Origin: Syngnathus acus
Taxonomy: Eukaryota > Chordata > Actinopteri > Syngnathiformes > Syngnathidae
Length of the DNA stretch: 64,000 bases
Direction of reading: 5' to 3'
Assembly: GCF_901709675.1 (NCBI RefSeq)
Contig: NC_051095.1
Span: 7,281,956 to 7,345,955, forward strand
Shown: piece by piece, positions 48,370-59,877 of the stretch
How positions within the stretch are numbered: the stretch's first letter is position 1
Layout of the letters: every line of letters begins with the position of its first letter
Notes under the pieces: generated by a model
Told to the model about the DNA's origin: nothing
Database searches by the model: none
What the model saw: the letters and a program-made list of their open reading frames with translations, nothing else
Position numbers and translations under genes: made by a program

Positions 48370-48500
48370 GTTATACTGATGCCTGTGATTGGCTGGCGAC
48401 CATTTCGGGGTGTACCCCGCCTTCCTTCCAGAGTCAGCCGGGATAGGCTCCAGCTCCCCTACCGACCTCACGAAGAAAGATGAGCACGATAGACAGATGG
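48370..48500. mobile_element. Fish SINE/LINE-tail type repeat
   Basis: The order gtgattggctggcgacc, ttcggggtgtaccccgcct, gccgggataggctccagc and a terminal gacagatgga is that of a very common teleost dispersed repeat, located just upstream of the rap2c CpG region. The class is assigned from recall. Confidence 0.7.
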
Positions 48501-49084
48501 AGGGCTTTCCGCTGTAAATCCAAACCTGCCTTTCGGAGCCTCTGCGTTTAACTCTCCGCTGCAATTCAGCCGGGAGCGCGTCGGTAACACACACGGAGTC
48601 CGTCAAAGGTGGACGGCAGCCCCGGAAATACAAGCAGGCCCCGGCCGTCGGACGGACGGACACGCCGGGTTGAGGGGCACCGCCGTCAGCCGAATGGTGA
48701 CGCCAAAATAGAATGCGGTACGCGGCGTGCGTGACTCGACGACACATCTCCGACAGTGCCTCTTCGTAACTGGGTCGGACCCCTGACGAGCCCGGGTATG
48801 GGACCGCGGAGATTTAGCCACCGTCGAGCTAGCTAACAGGCGGAGTGAAGCGGAGAGGGTAGCAACTTTTCTCCCCCTTTACACGCCGAGTTTTTCATCC
48901 TAAACTGGTGGCAGTTATGACCCATCGAGTTTATTATACCCACAAATAGACGACGTTTGATATCGTTGTCTCGGCCTGGTTTTTGACAAAAGAATAGGGG
49001 TGCACAGGGCCCGTCAATGTTTCGGGGCGTCGCGAAGCTAATCCGTTAGCCGCTCCAAGTTAGCTTCGCCTCAGTCCACCACCA
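48501..49084 (+). promoter_or_regulatory. rap2c: rap2c CpG-rich promoter and 5'UTR
   Basis: The density of CpG and GC words rises sharply (for example 48,590-48,850 and 49,010-49,084) immediately upstream of the rap2c ATG, and no TATA box is evident. The antisense frames 48,298-48,747 and 48,603-48,821 are by-products of the GC-rich DNA. The transcription start is not determined. Confidence 0.65.
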
Positions 49085-50338
49085 ATGAAGGAGTACAAAG
49101 TGGTCGTGCTGGGCAGCGGCGGCGTCGGCAAGTCGGCGCTGACCGTCCAGTTCGTCACCGGCACCTTCATCGAGAAATACGATCCCACCATCGAGGACTT
49201 TTACAGAAAGGAGATCGAGGTGGACTCGTCCCCGTCTGTACTGGAAATCTTGGACACTGCGGGCACCGAGCAGTTTGCCTCCATGCGGGACTTGTACATC
49301 AAGAACGGGCAGGGCTTCATCCTGGTCTACAGCCTGGTTAACCAGCAGTCTTTCCAGGTAAGAAAGGACGACCCTCCTCCTCCATATTTATCGCAGGGGA
49401 CACATTCCTGGTCCATTTGTGATAGGAACAAATCTGTGAAATTGACAGACCATCAAAACATGAAGAACTAGAGTTTGACCTGCTAAAGAGAACCGCCGGG
49501 CGTAGTCCTACCTTCAATGTATTAAATATGCCCAAAGTGCCCCATCAAATGAAAAGAACATTAGTCTTACTCAGGGGTGTCAAACTTATTTTTTTTGATG
49601 GCCGCCTCGTAATCATATTTTCCATCGAAAATGATATGCAGTATAGGCTACACAACAAACTGATGAATAACAAGTTTTGGAATCAGAAATAAGTTAAAAA
49701 CTGCTCAAATACTTAAATAACTGCATGGCAATAAAAGTGTCTTATTTTTTTTTTTTTTTTAAAGTGTAGATAATTTGCAATTTTAGTGTTGACACATGAA
49801 GTTTTCAATTTGTCATCGTGGGCCCCATAAGATGATGTGACAAGCTGTATCTGGCCCCTGACCAGGCCTTGAGTTTGACACTTATGGTCTTACTGGTTTT
49901 GAATTGAACAATTTTTTATTTGACTGCTAAGTGAATCACATTCATTACGGATGATATGTTTGAAAAACCTGAGATGAAATTAGCATGTATAAATATTTCT
50001 GCTACCTTTGTCATTTGAATTGCCCAAATTTACTTTTCACTTCCTCTTCCTCCTTTGAGGACATCCGACCCATGCGAGACCAAATTGTGCGAGTGAAACG
50101 CTTCGAGAAGGTGCCGCTGATCCTGGTGGGCAACAAAGTGGACCTGGAGTCAGAGCGTGAGGTGGCGGGCTCTGACGGCCGCGCCCTGGCCCAGGAGTGG
50201 GGCTGCCCCTTCATCGAGACCTCGGCCAAGAGCAAGACCATGGTGGACGAGCTGTTTGCTGAGATTGTGCGCCAGATGAACTATTCTACGCTGCCCGAGA
50301 AACAGGAGCAATGCTGCACCGCCTGTGTGGTACAGTGA
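49085..50338 (+). CDS. rap2c: Ras-related GTPase RAP2C, complete, two coding exons
   Basis: Membrane-anchored small GTPase of the RAP2 group, a regulator of the TNIK/MINK/MAP4K4 kinases and of cytoskeleton and adhesion. Exon 1 is 49,085-49,357 (91 codons, ending QQSFQ|gtaaga) and exon 2 is 50,060-50,338 (tttgag|GACATC), giving 183 residues, the family's usual length. Motifs: P-loop GSGGVGKS (10-17), effector loop YDPTIEDFY (32-40) with the RAP2-specific Phe39, DTAGTE (57-62) with the RAP-type Thr61, NKVD (116-119), ETSAK (144-148), palmitoylatable Cys176-Cys177 and the CVVQ CaaX box at the C-terminus. The tail [13 protein letters not shown] is RAP2C-like rather than RAP2A or RAP2B. The start is fixed by the universal M(K/R)EYKVVVLG. 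A hAT-like element sits in the intron. Confidence 0.97.
49358..50059 (+). other. rap2c: rap2c intron 1
   Basis: A 702-bp intron. Almost half of it is the hAT-like element at 49,572-49,886. A T-run at about 49,744-49,760 lies within that element. The small minus-strand frame 49,338-49,535 is not a gene. Confidence 0.9.
49572..49886. mobile_element. Nonautonomous hAT-like element, 315 bp, perfect 8-bp TSD
   Basis: It starts caggggtgtcaaactta and ends aggccttgagtttgacacttatg. The identical 8-mer gtcttact flanks it at 49,564-49,571 and 49,887-49,894. The internal phrases ttttgatggccgcct and aagatgatgtgacaagctgtatctggcc match the 27,090 and 52,992 copies. Confidence 0.9.
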
Positions 50339-50345
50339 GGAAGAG
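50339..50345 (+). other. rap2c: Start of rap2c 3'UTR with possible spliced 3'UTR
   Basis: Directly after the TGA stop, GAAGAG|gtacgg is a usable donor. A good acceptor, tgtgtgtgtctttccag|ATGCAG, lies at 51,610, so the 3'UTR may be spliced. If so, the stop lies just 7 bases before the last junction, too close to trigger nonsense-mediated decay. This is inference from splice-site words only. Confidence 0.35.
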
Positions 50346-51610
50346 GTACGGATGCTCATGCACTCGGCGCGGCTACGTCCCATAAAAGTATCTGCATGGA
50401 TTCTATTCCACCTGAGAGATTTCAGCCTAGTAAAGTGATATTGGTGTCTTAATCATAGATGTACTAAAAAAAAATGTCTAAAATGTTATTTGATTTGTCT
50501 TCAGACAGATTTGAACCTCTCACTCATTGGCTTTAACATGGCGCCAAAGCAATAGTTTTATATTAATCTTCCTTTGGCCAAATTTGTGCAGGTTCACTGT
50601 GTATAAAAAAATAAAATGGAAGCTCCGGTTTGACAAAAGTAGAAATGAGACCATCAGATGACTGCTCCAGCGACAAGAGATGTAGCGAGAAGGACGAGTG
50701 GGCGAAAGCATTTAAGATGGATGTTCGACGGAGGCGAACCACAAACGACGCCGCTCGGCGGTTCGAGCAAAAGAGCGAAGCAGACAGTTTAAAGAGGAAA
50801 AACACCACATCCTGTATAAGAAATGACGTTCCAAACCAGGAAGTGACATTGATGCAGCGCAGCAGCAATCTATTTTCTGAAACTAAAACATAGCTTACCT
50901 GAATTTTAATTCGTTCCGGGAATTTTTGTATTTATTTATTCCCAACAATGAAATCTCTTCATTCTTCAAAATTTTTGGCTGTGCTGCACCCATATTTGCC
51001 AGCTGCTTTCATTTTAATATGTATAATTTGCACCTGAGTAAAAGGCACAGGACCAGTCAAATTTAAAATAAGTCCAGACAATACAGGAATCGATTATCAA
51101 AGTAATGGACAATTCTTATCCTAGTTTTGTTTTTTTAATAGTCAATTTATATTTGGTCAATTTATATTTGCTCTTTTCTTGAACTGTCAATTTAAAATAA
51201 TGTTCTGATTATGAATAGGTTGACACTTTATAGATGTTTTTGTAGCCAATTCATTGATTCAATTAAAAAAAAATTTCACGGATTACTCAATTATTGAAAT
51301 AATCGTTGATTGCGGCTTTAATATCATTACTATAGATTTTTGTCACGTAAAATAGTAGTTCTGAACTTTTTTTCGTTTTATTCAGGAGGCTGCTATAGAT
51401 TAATGGCATTGTCATTCATTTCAATGAAGAAAGATAATTTCAGATTTATGGGTACTGTCATGGGAGTTAAGTCATCGCTGTACTTGGACCTTCAAGTCTT
51501 TTGTAAAATATTTCGACTCAATTCCAGTGTGTGTGCGCCGTAAGACAATTTCTTAAAACGTGTTTTTATACGGTCTTGCTGACTAGTGGATTTTGTGTGT
51601 GTCTTTCCAG
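50346..51610. other. rap2c: rap2c 3'UTR or 3'UTR intron
   Basis: AT-rich sequence after the rap2c stop. A frame of about 87 codons at 50,630-50,893 is basic, without a domain, and probably chance. No repeat boundary is clear. Confidence 0.35.
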
Positions 51611-52000
51611 ATGCAGTGTTTGTCAGATCAGCGGGGGGGCGAAAGGAAGTGGGGGCACCCAGAATCGCCAGCCCCTGCACAACATGGCCCCCCGGTTTGA
51701 AGGTTCCCTGGTATCTTAATGCAGGCGTAACCGCCAGCCGGGACTCCTATTTTTGATATCCCGATTTTCAGAGGGACATTTGGGTTGTGCCCCCACTCGA
51801 AAAGCCTTGAAAGGACCACGGAGAGACTTGCCACGTAGTCAAGTGCTCATGAATTTCGTCCCCTGCCGATCTCCTTCCCCTCCTTCCTTTTAGTCAGAAA
51901 AATGTAATAACCAACAAGTGTTTGTGAGGCAGCAGCTCCTTTTTAAAGCTGCTTTAATCGCCATTATATACTTTCTTATTATTAAAACTTGTATTGCGTC
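51611..52000 (+). other. rap2c: Candidate rap2c 3'UTR exon
   Basis: A GC-richer, repeat-free segment begins right after a strong acceptor (pyrimidine run, tttccag). It continues to about 51,990, where ttattattaaaact offers only a weak poly(A) signal. It could be the terminal 3'UTR exon; no coding frame is conserved-looking. Confidence 0.35.
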
Positions 52001-52270
52001 ACTATGGGATGCCGTTTGGGCAATTTTTTTAACATTCTTTACATCCAGCTTAAGGTACGTGCACTAGCACGCTCCTTGTCAACATTCGGCCCACTCGTAA
52101 TAGTCTCCTGGACCCTACTAATTACAAAAAATGTCTGCTACTAATTTTGCCTCGCTTCATCTTCACTAGTAAGACAGTTAACTAGTAATATTGAAATGTC
52201 TGCTTATTAGTTGGTCGACTTTTGCATACTCATCAAATGACTGGATCTTAAGCTGGATATCAAGTATATT
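52001..52270. repeat. ACTAGTA-family repeat copy
   Basis: The words ccctactaattac, cttcactagtaagacag, taactagtaata, ttattagttgg and aaatgactggatcttaagctggatatcaag place this with the 46,080-46,985 and 61,110-61,660 blocks. Confidence 0.5.
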
Positions 52271-52991
52271 AAAAAATAAAATGCTCACAATGGCTTTCCA
52301 TATGTCATTGGTTTTAGGGGAGTCTGAAGTATTTCGTCTTCAGGAAACATTTTGAATTTTAAGCACGGACACTTAAGTTCCACTTTCAGTATATTGCTCA
52401 CTTTTTTGTTTAAATTCCTTTTTTTAAGTTTCACAAAGTGTTGACAGGATGGTTGACTGTATTGAACCAAGGCATTTTTTTTTGCGCAGTAAAGGCCGTT
52501 GTTAAATGTTCAAATCCGTGTTTGATGCAGCGATTTAGCTGAATTTGAATGACTTTGACTAGAGTCTCGGTAATACGTGTGTGTGGATCATATGGATGGA
52601 CACCTGTCTCCCCCGTGCGCTTTTTTCCCAGCGTCTCGGCGGCGGCGGCGGCGGAAGGACCAACGCAAGCACACTTGTCCACATGCATATTTTGACTTTT
52701 CATTATTTCCACTTGACCATTTGTTGTCATTCAATAAGTCTAGCTGCAAACTGTTAAACGGATTTAACATTGCTTTCTGTTTTTTCCCCCTCTTAATAGT
52801 ATCATATTTATTAAAAACTTATGATGTGATTAGCCAGTTTTAAACATTTTGATTTGATACTAGGTTTTTGCTTTGGTGACATCAGGCTACAAAGGTATAT
52901 ATTGTTTGTTTTTATATTAAGATGAGAATTTAACAGAGCCTTAAAATAATTTCTGATGCATCTCTGTGTCTTGTTTCTTCTTCCACTAACA
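52271..52991. other. Intergenic DNA without supported genes
   Basis: AT-rich DNA with a GGC repeat-like patch (about 52,635-52,655, cggcggcggcggcgg) and overlapping low-complexity frames on both strands. No gene is supported. Confidence 0.4.
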
Positions 52992-53302
52992 CACAGGTGT
53001 CAAACTCAAGGCTCGGGTGCCAGATGTGGCCCGCCACGTAAATTTACAAGGCACGCAAGGACAAATTGTGCATCGGATTCATATGTCAATACTAAGAGAA
53101 CAAATACTTTTCATTTTTTATTGACATTCATAGTGTTTAAATATTTGAGCAGTTTTATTGTCTGTTTGGAAAACTAGTTTGTTGCGTAGCTAATACTATA
53201 AATACTCATATGAGACGTTCATACATTTGGGTTGATAATTTTAATGGCCCTCCGAAGGAAACTACGATGCGGCCCGCAGCAAAAATAAGTTTGACACACT
53301 TG
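52992..53302. mobile_element. Nonautonomous hAT-like element, 311 bp, near-perfect TSD
   Basis: It starts cacaggtgtcaaactcaagg and ends gtttgacacacttg. It is flanked by cactaaca (52,984-52,991) and cactaacg (53,303-53,310), a 7-of-8 match. Internal phrases gccagatgtggcccgcc and atggccctccgaaggaaac are in the order seen in sister copies, with some inverted relative to the 27,090 copy. Confidence 0.8.
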
Positions 53303-53339
53303 CACTAACGGATAGCCTTTTTCTAAAAAAAAATGTTTT

Positions 53340-53790
53340 TATTGTGTCCTCAAATGCTAAAATTAGCATACAGCAATCAAGTTACTAGTACACTCTTTAA
53401 AATAGTAGGACAACCTTGGCATACTTGTAGGAAGTTAACTACATTATACTAGTGAGGCAAAATTAACTTGTTGACGTGTGTGCTTTTGGTACTAACAGTG
53501 TTGTGCCAGATCTTAACGAGCAGAACTTGATGTCACTTGTAGCATGCATGTTTTACCTCACTATTATGTAAGTTGTATGCCAGAGCTGAACTGGATATCA
53601 TATCAGAGCTGTTTGAGCATTTATTCAATATCCTGGTACCAATACAGATTTGTAGCTGACTAGTAACTGTGACTGTTAAAATACTTCTTACTACTGCACT
53701 GACTTTTCTTACTAGTGTGGAGAAAATGTGTACTATTGCACTAATCTCTTGTTGGAAAAAAGTTAATCGAATAAGTGCTCAACTTGCTTT
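53340..53790. repeat. ACTAGTA-family repeat copy
   Basis: The words ttactagtacactc, tactagtgaggca, gactagtaactg and ttactagtgtgga recur. The phrase gagcatttattcaatatcctgg is the reverse complement of the gaataaatgctcaaatgg type phrase at about 61,633, indicating a copy in the opposite orientation. Confidence 0.5.
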
Positions 53791-53896
53791 TCTAGTAATT
53801 AGCATTTAAACGGGCTTCCGCTTCATTTCTCAAAATATTGCAGTTTAGCCTCCAACCGTTAGAGGCAGTGCATGTTTTCTTTTTATCTTAAAGCTG

Positions 53897-53904
53897 TGAC
53901 GTCA
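53897..53904. promoter_or_regulatory. alg13: Palindromic CRE site upstream of alg13
   Basis: A perfect TGACGTCA lies about 130 bases upstream of the alg13 start codon, within a locally more GC-rich stretch. This is a CREB/ATF consensus often found in core promoters. Function is inferred. Confidence 0.5.
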
Positions 53905-54033
53905 GGGGTAAATACGGAAGTGATGGTCATATTTACGCCACGACCTGGCTTCTGCCCTGCCAACTGAGACATAAGACAGAAAAAAAAGACCTGAAATGGC
54001 CAAGTCCGCGTGAAGATCACGCCGTGAGCAGAC

Positions 54034-56420
54034 ATGAAATCTGTGTTTGTTACTGTGGGCACGACAAGCTTTGACGACCTCATCAAGGAAATCACCTCCA
54101 TTGAGGCCATTAAGGTGATAATAATTTGGTGCACCGCAAAAGCCGTTTATCGAATACGTATGTTGCAGCACAGAATTCCAAACTATGTTTTATTAGGTTG
54201 TGCTCAGATTTAACACTGCTGTTTTGGTCACTAACTTCATTCAGAATAATGAAATTGGAGTGAACTTTTATTAAGTGTTGCCACAAATAGCACATTGTAA
54301 TTTTTATACATGCCACAAGATGACACCAAAGCCCTAGTTTTATATTAGACACGGCTTTGGCAAATTTGCGATTGTTATGACTATCCAGGTTGATTGTATT
54401 TCAAGTGAATAAACCAGTGGTTATTTTTCTTCTACCAGGCATTAAAGCATCGCGGCTATGAACGTTTGGTTCTCCAGGTGGGAAGAGGTGCCGTTCTGCC
54501 GGATCCTAAGAACTTTCCGCACGTCACCATGGAGGTTTTTCGCTTCAAGGACTCCATAGCCAAGGACATGGAACAGGCAGATCTCATCGTCAGTCATGCG
54601 GGCAAGTACTCTCTAATGCTGGTTTTCTGTTTGAATACATTTTACTCAGTTGCCTTCAGAATTTCAAGCAAATGCAAGTGTAACTACGAGTGGATATAAA
54701 AAGATTTTGTGACGTTGTAAAGGTGGGGAAAAAAATCGAAATGATTATCTTGCTCTTCTATTGTTTTAGCATCTTTTTATGGCTTTAGCCAGCCTCCACA
54801 CCTCCATTAGGCCCTGAGCAAATATTATGTTTGGGGTCCTGTATTTCTGCCAGTAATATGATTATCAATACTTCATTTTTAAAGAGTGTCCCGCCTAGTT
54901 TGTGTGCAATTCCTGCCTCTATATAACTGTAATAATGAACAAAGGCCAGTAGATGGCAGAATTGTATTGCTTTGGATTAGATATCAGTGTGACTTTTAAG
55001 TAGAAGATGAAGATAAAATGGTAAATCATGGAATCATGTGAATTCTGGGGCACAGAAATGACAAAATGTCGGACAAATCCTGACACCTGATACTCTAACA
55101 GATTGTTTGTCTGCACAGTTTGGTATAAACAGCATTTGTGCCACCGTGGGTAGTTGAAAGTGTGTGTTGTGACCGTAAGAGCAGGTGTTCAAGGGTGGTG
55201 AGGACTGTGTAAAGAAAAAAAAAAAAAAAGTCACCAACTTTGAAAACAATTCTTCAGACTCCATTTCCAACTTTACACACGTCCATGTCTACCTTTTGGA
55301 TGTTTTTTTGTTTTTTTTTTAACGTTCACACATCCATTAAAACATGTCAACGTGAAGTGAAACCGGGAATTTGCCGATGGGCTCGTGGACACGTTAAGGA
55401 ATGTGGATCTTGTTTCTGTCAGGGGCCGGAAGTTGCTTGGAAGCACTGGGCGCTGGCAAAGCCCTGCTGGTGGTGGTCAATGACAAGCTGATGGACAACC
55501 ACCAGCTGGAACTGGCCCGACAGCTGCACAAGGACTCGCACTTGCTCTACTGCACTTGCCTGTATGTAATGTAGACCTGGGGAGGGGTTCTCAAACGTAT
55601 TTGGGTCCAGAGGGAAAAAAAAGAAATTCCAGGGACACACTGCTGCAAATTAAACATAAAGCAGAGGTGTCCTAACTTTTTCGACAGAGTACCGAAAATA
55701 GAGGCAGATTATGCTGTAGGTTAACATGATGAGATAGCAAAAACAGCTCGGTATCATTTTATAATGATGAAAGACAGCAAGATTTGTTATTACGTTAGCA
55801 TGTAGTAAGTTTAACCTCCAAATTCGGCCAAAAAGAATTCATTCTGATTTGGGTAGCTGGCAGAATCCCATCCACTGATGTCATACTTTTTACATTTTCA
55901 ATGTTTTTAAACATTGTCTTATTTTTTATAGTATTTTAGAAGAGGAGCGTAGAATGCAAAGAAATTAGAATGTTGCGTATCTTTGAAGGAAAAAAATTCA
56001 GAAAGTTAATAATTGTCTCAAGAAAAATCAAACAAGTATAAAGTTGTGGGTTTTTTTTTTTTCAAATAGTCAAAATATTATGTTAAATTAACCTTAAACA
56101 AGGCAAGAAATTCAAATTTAAATGTGAATTTCAAAAAATACATTGATTACTGGATTATTATTCTTTTTTTCTGAAAGAATGTCTTTGTTCTGTTTGTGTA
56201 CTTTATCTATTCATGTATTTTTTTTAATGAGAACCTCGGGACTAGATTGTACAGAGGGATAATTAAATTTAGTGAGACCTTTTTTTTTTCCCCCTCTTCC
56301 TCTCGCAGAACGCTGACAGAAACCCTGAAGAGCATGGACCTTTCCGTCCTTCAGCCTTTTGTGCCAGGTCAGCCAAAGAAATTTGCAGACTTTATGGACA
56401 AAGCACTTGGACTCAAGTAA
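54034..56420 (+). CDS. alg13: ALG13, catalytic subunit of UDP-GlcNAc transferase (short form), complete
   Basis: With ALG14 on the cytosolic face of the ER, ALG13 adds the second GlcNAc to the dolichol-linked oligosaccharide for N-glycosylation. Exons: 54,034-54,114; 54,439-54,601; 55,423-55,561; 56,309-56,420. Junctions: TTAAG|gtgata, taccag|GCATTA, GCGG|gcaagt (a GC donor), tgtcag|GGGCCG, GCCT|gtatgt, ctcgcag|AACGCT. The product is 164 residues, the length of the vertebrate short form (GLT28D1). It begins [17 protein letters not shown], with the N-terminal glycine-rich GTTSFD motif of the GT28 family. The C-half nucleotide-sugar region has [20 protein letters not shown] and [16 protein letters not shown]. 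It ends [18 protein letters not shown]. No OTU or Tudor domain exon is seen downstream. The GC donor lies exactly at the HA|G junction. Confidence 0.96.
54115..54438 (+). other. alg13: alg13 intron 1
   Basis: A 324-bp AT-rich GT-AG intron; no feature inside. Confidence 0.9.
54602..55422 (+). other. alg13: alg13 intron 2 (GC-AG)
   Basis: An 821-bp intron with 5' gcaagt and 3' tttctgtcag. Only this pair restores the HAGAGSCLE frame, and the nearby GT (gtactc) does not. A poly-A run lies at about 55,215-55,230. Confidence 0.85.
55562..56308 (+). other. alg13: alg13 intron 3
   Basis: A 747-bp AT-rich intron ending in a long pyrimidine tract (tttttttttccccctcttcctctcgcag). No other feature is seen. 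Confidence 0.9.
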
Positions 56421-59160
56421 ATCTTTGTGTCACTTTAATTTGGACCAAATATGAAAAACTTGTTTATTTTTTTTATTTCATATTTGCTTGGGTCTCTTGA
56501 ATTCATGCCCACCCATATTTTTCCTAACAGTAGTGCTGATTTACACACCAACTGCCCTCTCACACTGAGTTTCCTCGCCTATGACATAATCTGCTAGGCT
56601 GGGTGAAGATCTTTCAAGTGACAGCAGGGCTACACTGCATTGTATTGTTTTAATGCAGAAACAAACACATCCCATTACGAGTGCCTTGGTATCATGTCAA
56701 ATCTGAAAGGTAAGCCGATCTGCAATGATTTTTGATGGGTATACACATTAGCAATAGTTGCAATTGTTAGCTTATGCTAAGCGACATGATTGTTCTGTGA
56801 CGTTGTTCCTGGAATATTTTGACAGAAGCATGGCACAAACATGTTATGAGTACTACTGGGAAGTGTTGCGGTATTTCTCCTTTATTTTCATATCCTCACC
56901 AAGGAACAGCAGTTTTATTTTGTTTAATTTTTAATCAATCTAGTGCTCCATCTTGTGTATGTGGGCCAAAGTGCAATTCAGGCTGTTTTGTCTATGCGCT
57001 ATCAATGTCACCTCAGTCTTGTGTGTTTTGCAGACCTCGCACCAGTAAAGGCAATGAAGCATCATACTCATAGATCACTTTCTACACTTCTCAGGATGTA
57101 AAAATACACATAGTCAGTCAACCTTTGCTTGGCAATGCATCATATACTGTAGTGACCACATTATAAAAAAACAATTGCTGTTTTTACCATACCAACACCC
57201 TTTAAACATTTAGGCTTATTGAAAACACACTTTTAAAGTATTGGTTAGTGCGTGTTCTTATGCTCTCCCTAATCATTTAACATCACTTTGAGGAAAAGAA
57301 GAGTTCTTTATCCTGTACAAATTAGAGGCACGGTGTGCTTGCCTCCAGTTGAACTGATACATCCCAAACGTAAACATTACTCATATTATTTTGTCTAACA
57401 AAGGTTTGCGAGCATTTTAATAGATAGCAGAAAACATTATTGGATGGGCTAACAGAAATTTGCATGTTTGGGGTATCGTGTCGCTCAATTTTGTTTTTTT
57501 TTAGACAAGTGTTGATCAGGCTTTTGCTGATGATGATCGCAAGGAAGAGAAATGCTCACATTTTGCTTATGTATGGCTTTGATTGAGATATTTCCAACTC
57601 TCTTAATTCAGCACAGAGAATAATAGTATTAAGCACTTGAGTCCCACCCCCACCTAGCTAGCAGATGGCTCCTAACTGATTGTTAGCCGTCTGCTTGTTC
57701 AGACCGGTTCTGCCAGCCTGTTCAATAGGATCCACATGATGTTTGCGCAAAGCCTCAAGTAATTTAATAAAGGTGGACACTCGCTCTTTCTCTCAGGCTG
57801 TCGTGCGTGACTGCTATTTTGTTTTTTCCCCTCCTTCCATTGCGCTTCTTTTGAAATCTTGCATTGCTGCCAGACAGTGAGTTGGTTGTACGAAGCAACT
57901 CTATGTGCCCCCCCCCCCCACACTTTTTTTTGGGGGGGGGCACAATGACAGGAGTTGAGGGCTTACTGTACGGCTGTACTGTTATTTATAATAAATGGAA
58001 TTTTTTTATGTTGTTTTTCTTCCTTTTTTTTAGTTTAACATAGGCACTTCCTCTTATGACCCTGCAGGTTCTTCACTTTCACCTACTTCTGACTTGCATT
58101 GAGATTTATTGTTATAGGAGAATATTAAAAGCAGGCACAAATGTTAAAATGATGCTTGTATTTGTACTTATATAAGTACAGGAGTAGAATTAGTCATTTT
58201 ACCAGAGTCTACTTTTGCCACCTCTGTGGGTATGTCATTAATCTGGTAACTTTGAAATTATGCAGTCAGGCAAAATTCATAGTTAAAATTATTATGTGTA
58301 CACACTTGAGGACAGCCGGAATGCCGTGACTCCTGTTTTCACAAGTGCGTGAAAAACAACTTGATTTAAAACTGTTATGTCGAGCGCTTTAAGAACAATC
58401 GTCCTATTCATCACAACAGAACTGGACCAAGGAAGGCCATGCAAAGAATCACAACTGTGTCAGTTTTACAGTAACTTTAACAAACAACTGAAAAGATATA
58501 CAACTCAGAAAGTTGGCGGGATTAGGATTTAGGGTAAAACTTCAAGATGAAACTGTAGAAGTTCTAGATTTCCAATGTTTCCGATCTTTTTGTTTGTCCC
58601 TCTTGCTGTTCTTGCAAGAAGAATGACAAAATTCACATCAGGTCTTTGTTCCATTGTTTTTTTCGGGACTCTTGCAGTTTGTGTTGCTCTTCAATTCAAA
58701 TCCATTGACCAATTTGAATGAGGAAATTTAGTGGTTGATTCTTGGCTCAAATTTCAGCACTTCAAATTTATTCATCAGAAATCTTTGCGTTATCGGTCGG
58801 CTATGGCCAGTTACCCAAAAATAAAGAATTTTGATTGAATTCTTGTTTCTAAACCCCTAGTCATAATATAGGGAGTTTCATATTGTTGATCAACAGATTT
58901 CGTTTTCTGTCCGTGCAAATACACGTGTTCCCATTCAAAAGCCCTTCCGTGGCAAAAAGGCAGCTTAATCAATCCAATCAAAGACTTAGTTGTTGTTCAC
59001 ATGCATCCATGTTTGTCTCATTAAGTCAAACGGAGATAAATGTGCGAGCTTCATGTTGTGGATTGTCGTATGAATGTCACTTTTAAAAGAAATACACACT
59101 AGGTCTAATGTCCACAGTCTTTATATGTTATTATTTAATAATAATAATAAAAGTCCCTTT
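56421..59160. other. Downstream of alg13: 3'UTR and intergenic DNA
   Basis: No further exon is recognised. A candidate poly(A) signal, ataataaatgg, is at about 57,990. A C-run facing a G-run (57,909-57,940) forms a potential hairpin. The small frames at 56,819-57,073 and 57,699-57,923 have no domains. Confidence 0.45.
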
Positions 59161-59279
59161 TTGTTTTGATATTTTTTTAATAAGCTTGGCGTCCTAAATA
59201 GAGGGCATGTTGTTATATGTTAGATCCTTTGTGTGTTTTGTGTGCACTTGTTTGCCGAAGGCATCGTAGCACTTTAGTG

Positions 59280-59670
59280 TCCGCCCCTCGGCAGCCAAAC
59301 CCGCCCTCGCTGTGCTGTGATTGGCTACCTGACACCGGAACTTCCACGTTTTCCGCCCTTTCTTCGCTGTGATTGGCCACGCTGTTGCTAGACCCGCTAG
59401 TCTCGCGCTCTCCTTTGCTGTCATTGGCTTTTCCCATCTATTCCACATTATTTTTAGTGCACATTTAAAAACAGGTTTGACAATTCATTCAAGACGCAAA
59501 GGAGAAAAACGATTGTCAAAGATTATATAAAAAAGACTAATATAAAACGCTATGGTTGGCCAAGTAGCTCGGCTACGCAAGTACGCCCGCCCATCTTTTA
59601 CTGTGATTGGCTGCGCCGCTAACGGAACCGGCATCTGACGTTCACCTCCTTTGCTCTGATTGGCCAAACT
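59280..59670. promoter_or_regulatory. CCAAT-box array (about 52-bp period), putative promoter
   Basis: Inverted CCAAT boxes (ATTGG, mostly within tgtgattggc) occur at 59,320, 59,372, 59,423, 59,606 and 59,659, with a weaker gttgg at 59,555. Neighbouring spacings are 51-53 bases except across the AT-rich gap at 59,440-59,550. The units around them share ccgccctttcttcgctgtgattgg-like words, so the array is a degenerate tandem repeat with one NF-Y type site per unit. It precedes a GC-rich segment and a possible first exon. Confidence 0.6.
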
Positions 59671-59877
59671 GCAGTCGTAGCTGTCAGTTCGCATGCTGGC
59701 AGCTTTTGCCTGGACTCAGTCGTCACTCGTCTATCGGGGCAGAACGCCGTACGCGGCCTGCGGTGCTCCGCTTCTCCGGTCTTCCACCTCCTCCTTCGCC
59801 TTTTGTTACAAGCAGCACCCGGCGGGGGACCCACCAGACATAACCGCGTTCATGTAATTAGCACACTGGGCTGGAAA

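Noticed and set aside
50630-50893. 87-codon basic frame after rap2c
   Set aside because: No domain, no acceptor, and it is opposed by similar frames on the other strand; it most likely lies in the rap2c 3'UTR or its intron.
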